Source of the DNA: Candidatus Atribacter hydrocarboniphilus
GTDB lineage: Bacteria > Atribacterota > Atribacteria > Atribacterales > Atribacteraceae
Direction of reading: 5' to 3'
Length of the DNA: 6,051 nucleotides
Assembly (NCBI GenBank): GCA_003542295.1
Contig: DPKX01000088.1
Location: 1 to 6,051 of the forward strand
Positions within the stretch are counted from its first letter, which is position 1; each line of letters starts with the position of its first letter. Under the pieces are notes generated by a model, which made no database searches, was not told where the DNA came from, and saw only the letters and a program-made list of their open reading frames with translations. Position numbers and translations under genes: made by a program. Of the stretch, positions 5,176-6,051 are shown in pieces.

Positions 5176-5507
5176 CTCACCTTGCTACCTGGTGACATAT
5201 CTCGATCAAGGGTTAAAAAACTCACGGTCCCCTGCCCATTATCAGCAGCTAACAACATACCTTGGGATTTGATCCCACGAATGTTAGCCGGTTTTAAATT
5301 GGCCAAAACAATGATCTTTTTCCCAACCATTTCTTCCGGGGAATAATAGGGGGCAAGACCGGCTACCAAGGTTCTTTCCTCATCACCCAAATTAACCTGA
5401 AGAACCAAGAGTTTATTAGTACCTTCTAATCGTTCAACTGCTAAAATTTCTCCCACTCGTAGATCAATCTTTTGAAAGTCCTCTAAGTTTATTTCTGGGA
5501 GAGGCAT
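5172..5507 (-). CDS. Stand-alone tRNA-binding OB-fold protein (Trbp111 / MetRS beta-subunit type)
   Basis: This 111-residue protein consists of one tRNA_bind (EMAP-II-like) OB-fold domain: FQKIDLRVGEILAVE (11-25), NKLLVLQVNLG (31-41), YYSPEEMVGKKIIVLANLKPANIRGIKSQGMLLAA (54-88). In many bacteria this sequence is the C-terminal domain of methionyl-tRNA synthetase, where it dimerises and strengthens tRNA binding. Here it is a separate gene behind metG, comparable to Aquifex Trbp111, which has the same length. It probably acts as a dimer helping the neighbouring MetRS, but may bind tRNA more generally. An AAGGAGG (5515-5521) lies 7 bases before the ATG, a strong site showing independent initiation. 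Its stop overlaps the tatD start by 4 bases. The 138-bp gap to metG is a multiple of three, consistent with an ancestral fused gene. Confidence 0.93.
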   Translation of the reverse strand: MPLPEINLEDFQKIDLRVGEILAVERLEGTNKLLVLQVNLGDEERTLVAGLAPYYSPEEMVGKKIIVLANLKPANIRGIKSQGMLLAADNGQGTVSFLTLDRDMSPGSKVR

Positions 5508-5602
5508 ATTGATTCCTCCTTCTTTCTTGGTTTAATTCTCGATAAATAATATCCAATGCAAAATCTGTGATGAGTGATGAATAGACGATGATCGGTAAAA
5601 AT

Positions 5603-5632
5603 ATTATCATTATTTAATTACACTGATATCAG
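5603..5632 (-). promoter_or_regulatory. Weak candidate promoter for the tRNA-binding protein and tatD, with a palindrome over the -35
   Basis: In the 138-bp gap after metG, CTGATA (5627-5632) matches four of six -35 bases and GATAAT (5603-5608) five of six -10 bases, with 18-bp spacing. The -35 lies within a perfect palindrome, CTGATATCAG (5623-5632), which could be an operator. Transcription would begin at about 5596, leaving a leader of about 90 bases. The gap also contains three GATGA units at 5567-5590 (GTGATGAGTGATGA followed by GATGA). This is suggestive only; cotranscription from metG is equally possible. Confidence 0.25.
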
Positions 5633-5645
5633 GTTTTTGAATATC

Positions 5646-6051
5646 TCATAAGATTCTTGGGAAGAGTGGAACTGGCTTTCCCAATTCAAAAAGATTGGGA
5701 CTCTGATTCCAAATAACTTCAAGGCTTAAAGTCATTGACGTAAGAGGAGTTTTAAAGCCTAATTGACTCCATAATTGGATAGCTGTTGAAGGCATAAATG
5801 GGTAGGTCATAAAAGCCAATATCCGACAACTATCCAATAATAGATACATGACCTGATTTAACTCATTTCTTTTGTCCAGATCTTTATTTAGAACCCAAGG
5901 GGCTCGTTTCTCGATATAGCGGTTACAATAATGGACCAATTTCCATATGCTTTCCAAAGCCTGGGCAAAAGCAAATTTGTTCATATAATATGACAGGTTT
6001 TCCAATACTTCTTTCATGAGTTCTTCCCATTCTGATTCAGTTGAACCATCG
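5646..6051 (-). CDS. metG: Methionyl-tRNA synthetase, C-terminal 134 residues; gene begins beyond the right edge
   Basis: The frame is open from the window edge to a TGA at 5646-5648. The 134 visible residues are the alpha-helical anticodon-binding domain of class I MetRS: NKFAFAQALESIWKLVHYCNRYIEKRAPWVLNKD, followed by LLLDSCRILAFMTYPFMPSTAIQLWSQLGF, ending in GKPVPLFPRIL. The catalytic domain (HIGH and KMSKS motifs) lies outside. The protein ends straight after the PLFPRI motif, where Bacillus-type enzymes go on through a linker to a tRNA-binding domain; that domain is the next gene here. The enzyme charges tRNA-Met with methionine for initiation and elongation. An internal ATG at 6017 is not the start, because the family-like frame continues upstream to the edge. 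After the TGA, 11 in-frame sense codons precede three consecutive stops. Confidence 0.95.
   Translation of the reverse strand, partial: DGSTESEWEELMKEVLENLSYYMNKFAFAQALESIWKLVHYCNRYIEKRAPWVLNKDLDKRNELNQVMYLLLDSCRILAFMTYPFMPSTAIQLWSQLGFKTPLTSMTLSLEVIWNQSPNLFELGKPVPLFPRIL

Noticed and set aside
5017..5346. Plus-strand open frame of 109 codons opposite tatD and the OB-fold gene
   Set aside because: It is antisense to two clearly identified genes and has no recognisable domain or ribosome-binding site.
5613..5648. Readthrough of the metG TGA (UGA recoding)
   Set aside because: Only 11 sense codons follow before TAA-TGA-TAA. nfi and the OB-fold gene also end properly at TGA, so UGA is an ordinary stop here.

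Overview
The window is a compact run of bacterial genes, all on the minus strand, so it reads biologically from the right end to the left. Composition is AT-rich (high-30s % GC by eye). Gene order recalls the Firmicutes block metG/metS - tatD - (rnmV) - ksgA - (yabG) - veg, and the Veg, Asp23/Gls24, DUF151 and UPF0237/UPF0210 families fit a Firmicutes-like lineage. The divergent proteins, the loss of rnmV and yabG from the block, the split methionyl-tRNA synthetase and a 'CCCCCTT...AAGGGGG' dispersed-type repeat make an uncultivated Firmicutes-like phylum (for example Atribacterota) a reasonable guess. The sequence alone does not prove this.

Right part (4396-6051): the 3' end of metG (MetRS anticodon-binding domain), then a separate 111-residue tRNA-binding OB-fold protein (Trbp111/MetRS-beta type), then TatD. 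TatD overlaps the OB-fold gene by an ATGA. Middle (4114-4395): a 282-bp intergenic region with a G/C-run palindromic repeat and a possible promoter. It is followed by a DUF151 bifunctional-nuclease protein, an Asp23/Gls24 protein, a small cysteine-rich protein and RsmA/KsgA. Left of rsmA, a near-consensus promoter lies so close to the start codon of veg that the veg mRNA is probably leaderless. A further intergenic gap leads to endonuclease V (nfi), which overlaps a UPF0237 ACT-domain gene. That gene is followed by a truncated UPF0210/PFL-family gene running off the left edge.

Functionally this is mainly a translation and nucleic-acid housekeeping neighbourhood: tRNA charging, 16S rRNA dimethylation, TatD nuclease and deaminated-base repair. 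It also carries several conserved but poorly understood families (Veg, Asp23, DUF151, ACT+UPF0210). I see no CRISPR, tRNA, phage, toxin or transposase gene. The most interesting signals are regulatory: a leaderless veg mRNA, two mutually exclusive hairpins over the UPF0210 ribosome-binding site, a start-codon hairpin in the cysteine-rich gene, and the in-frame spacing of the split MetRS.
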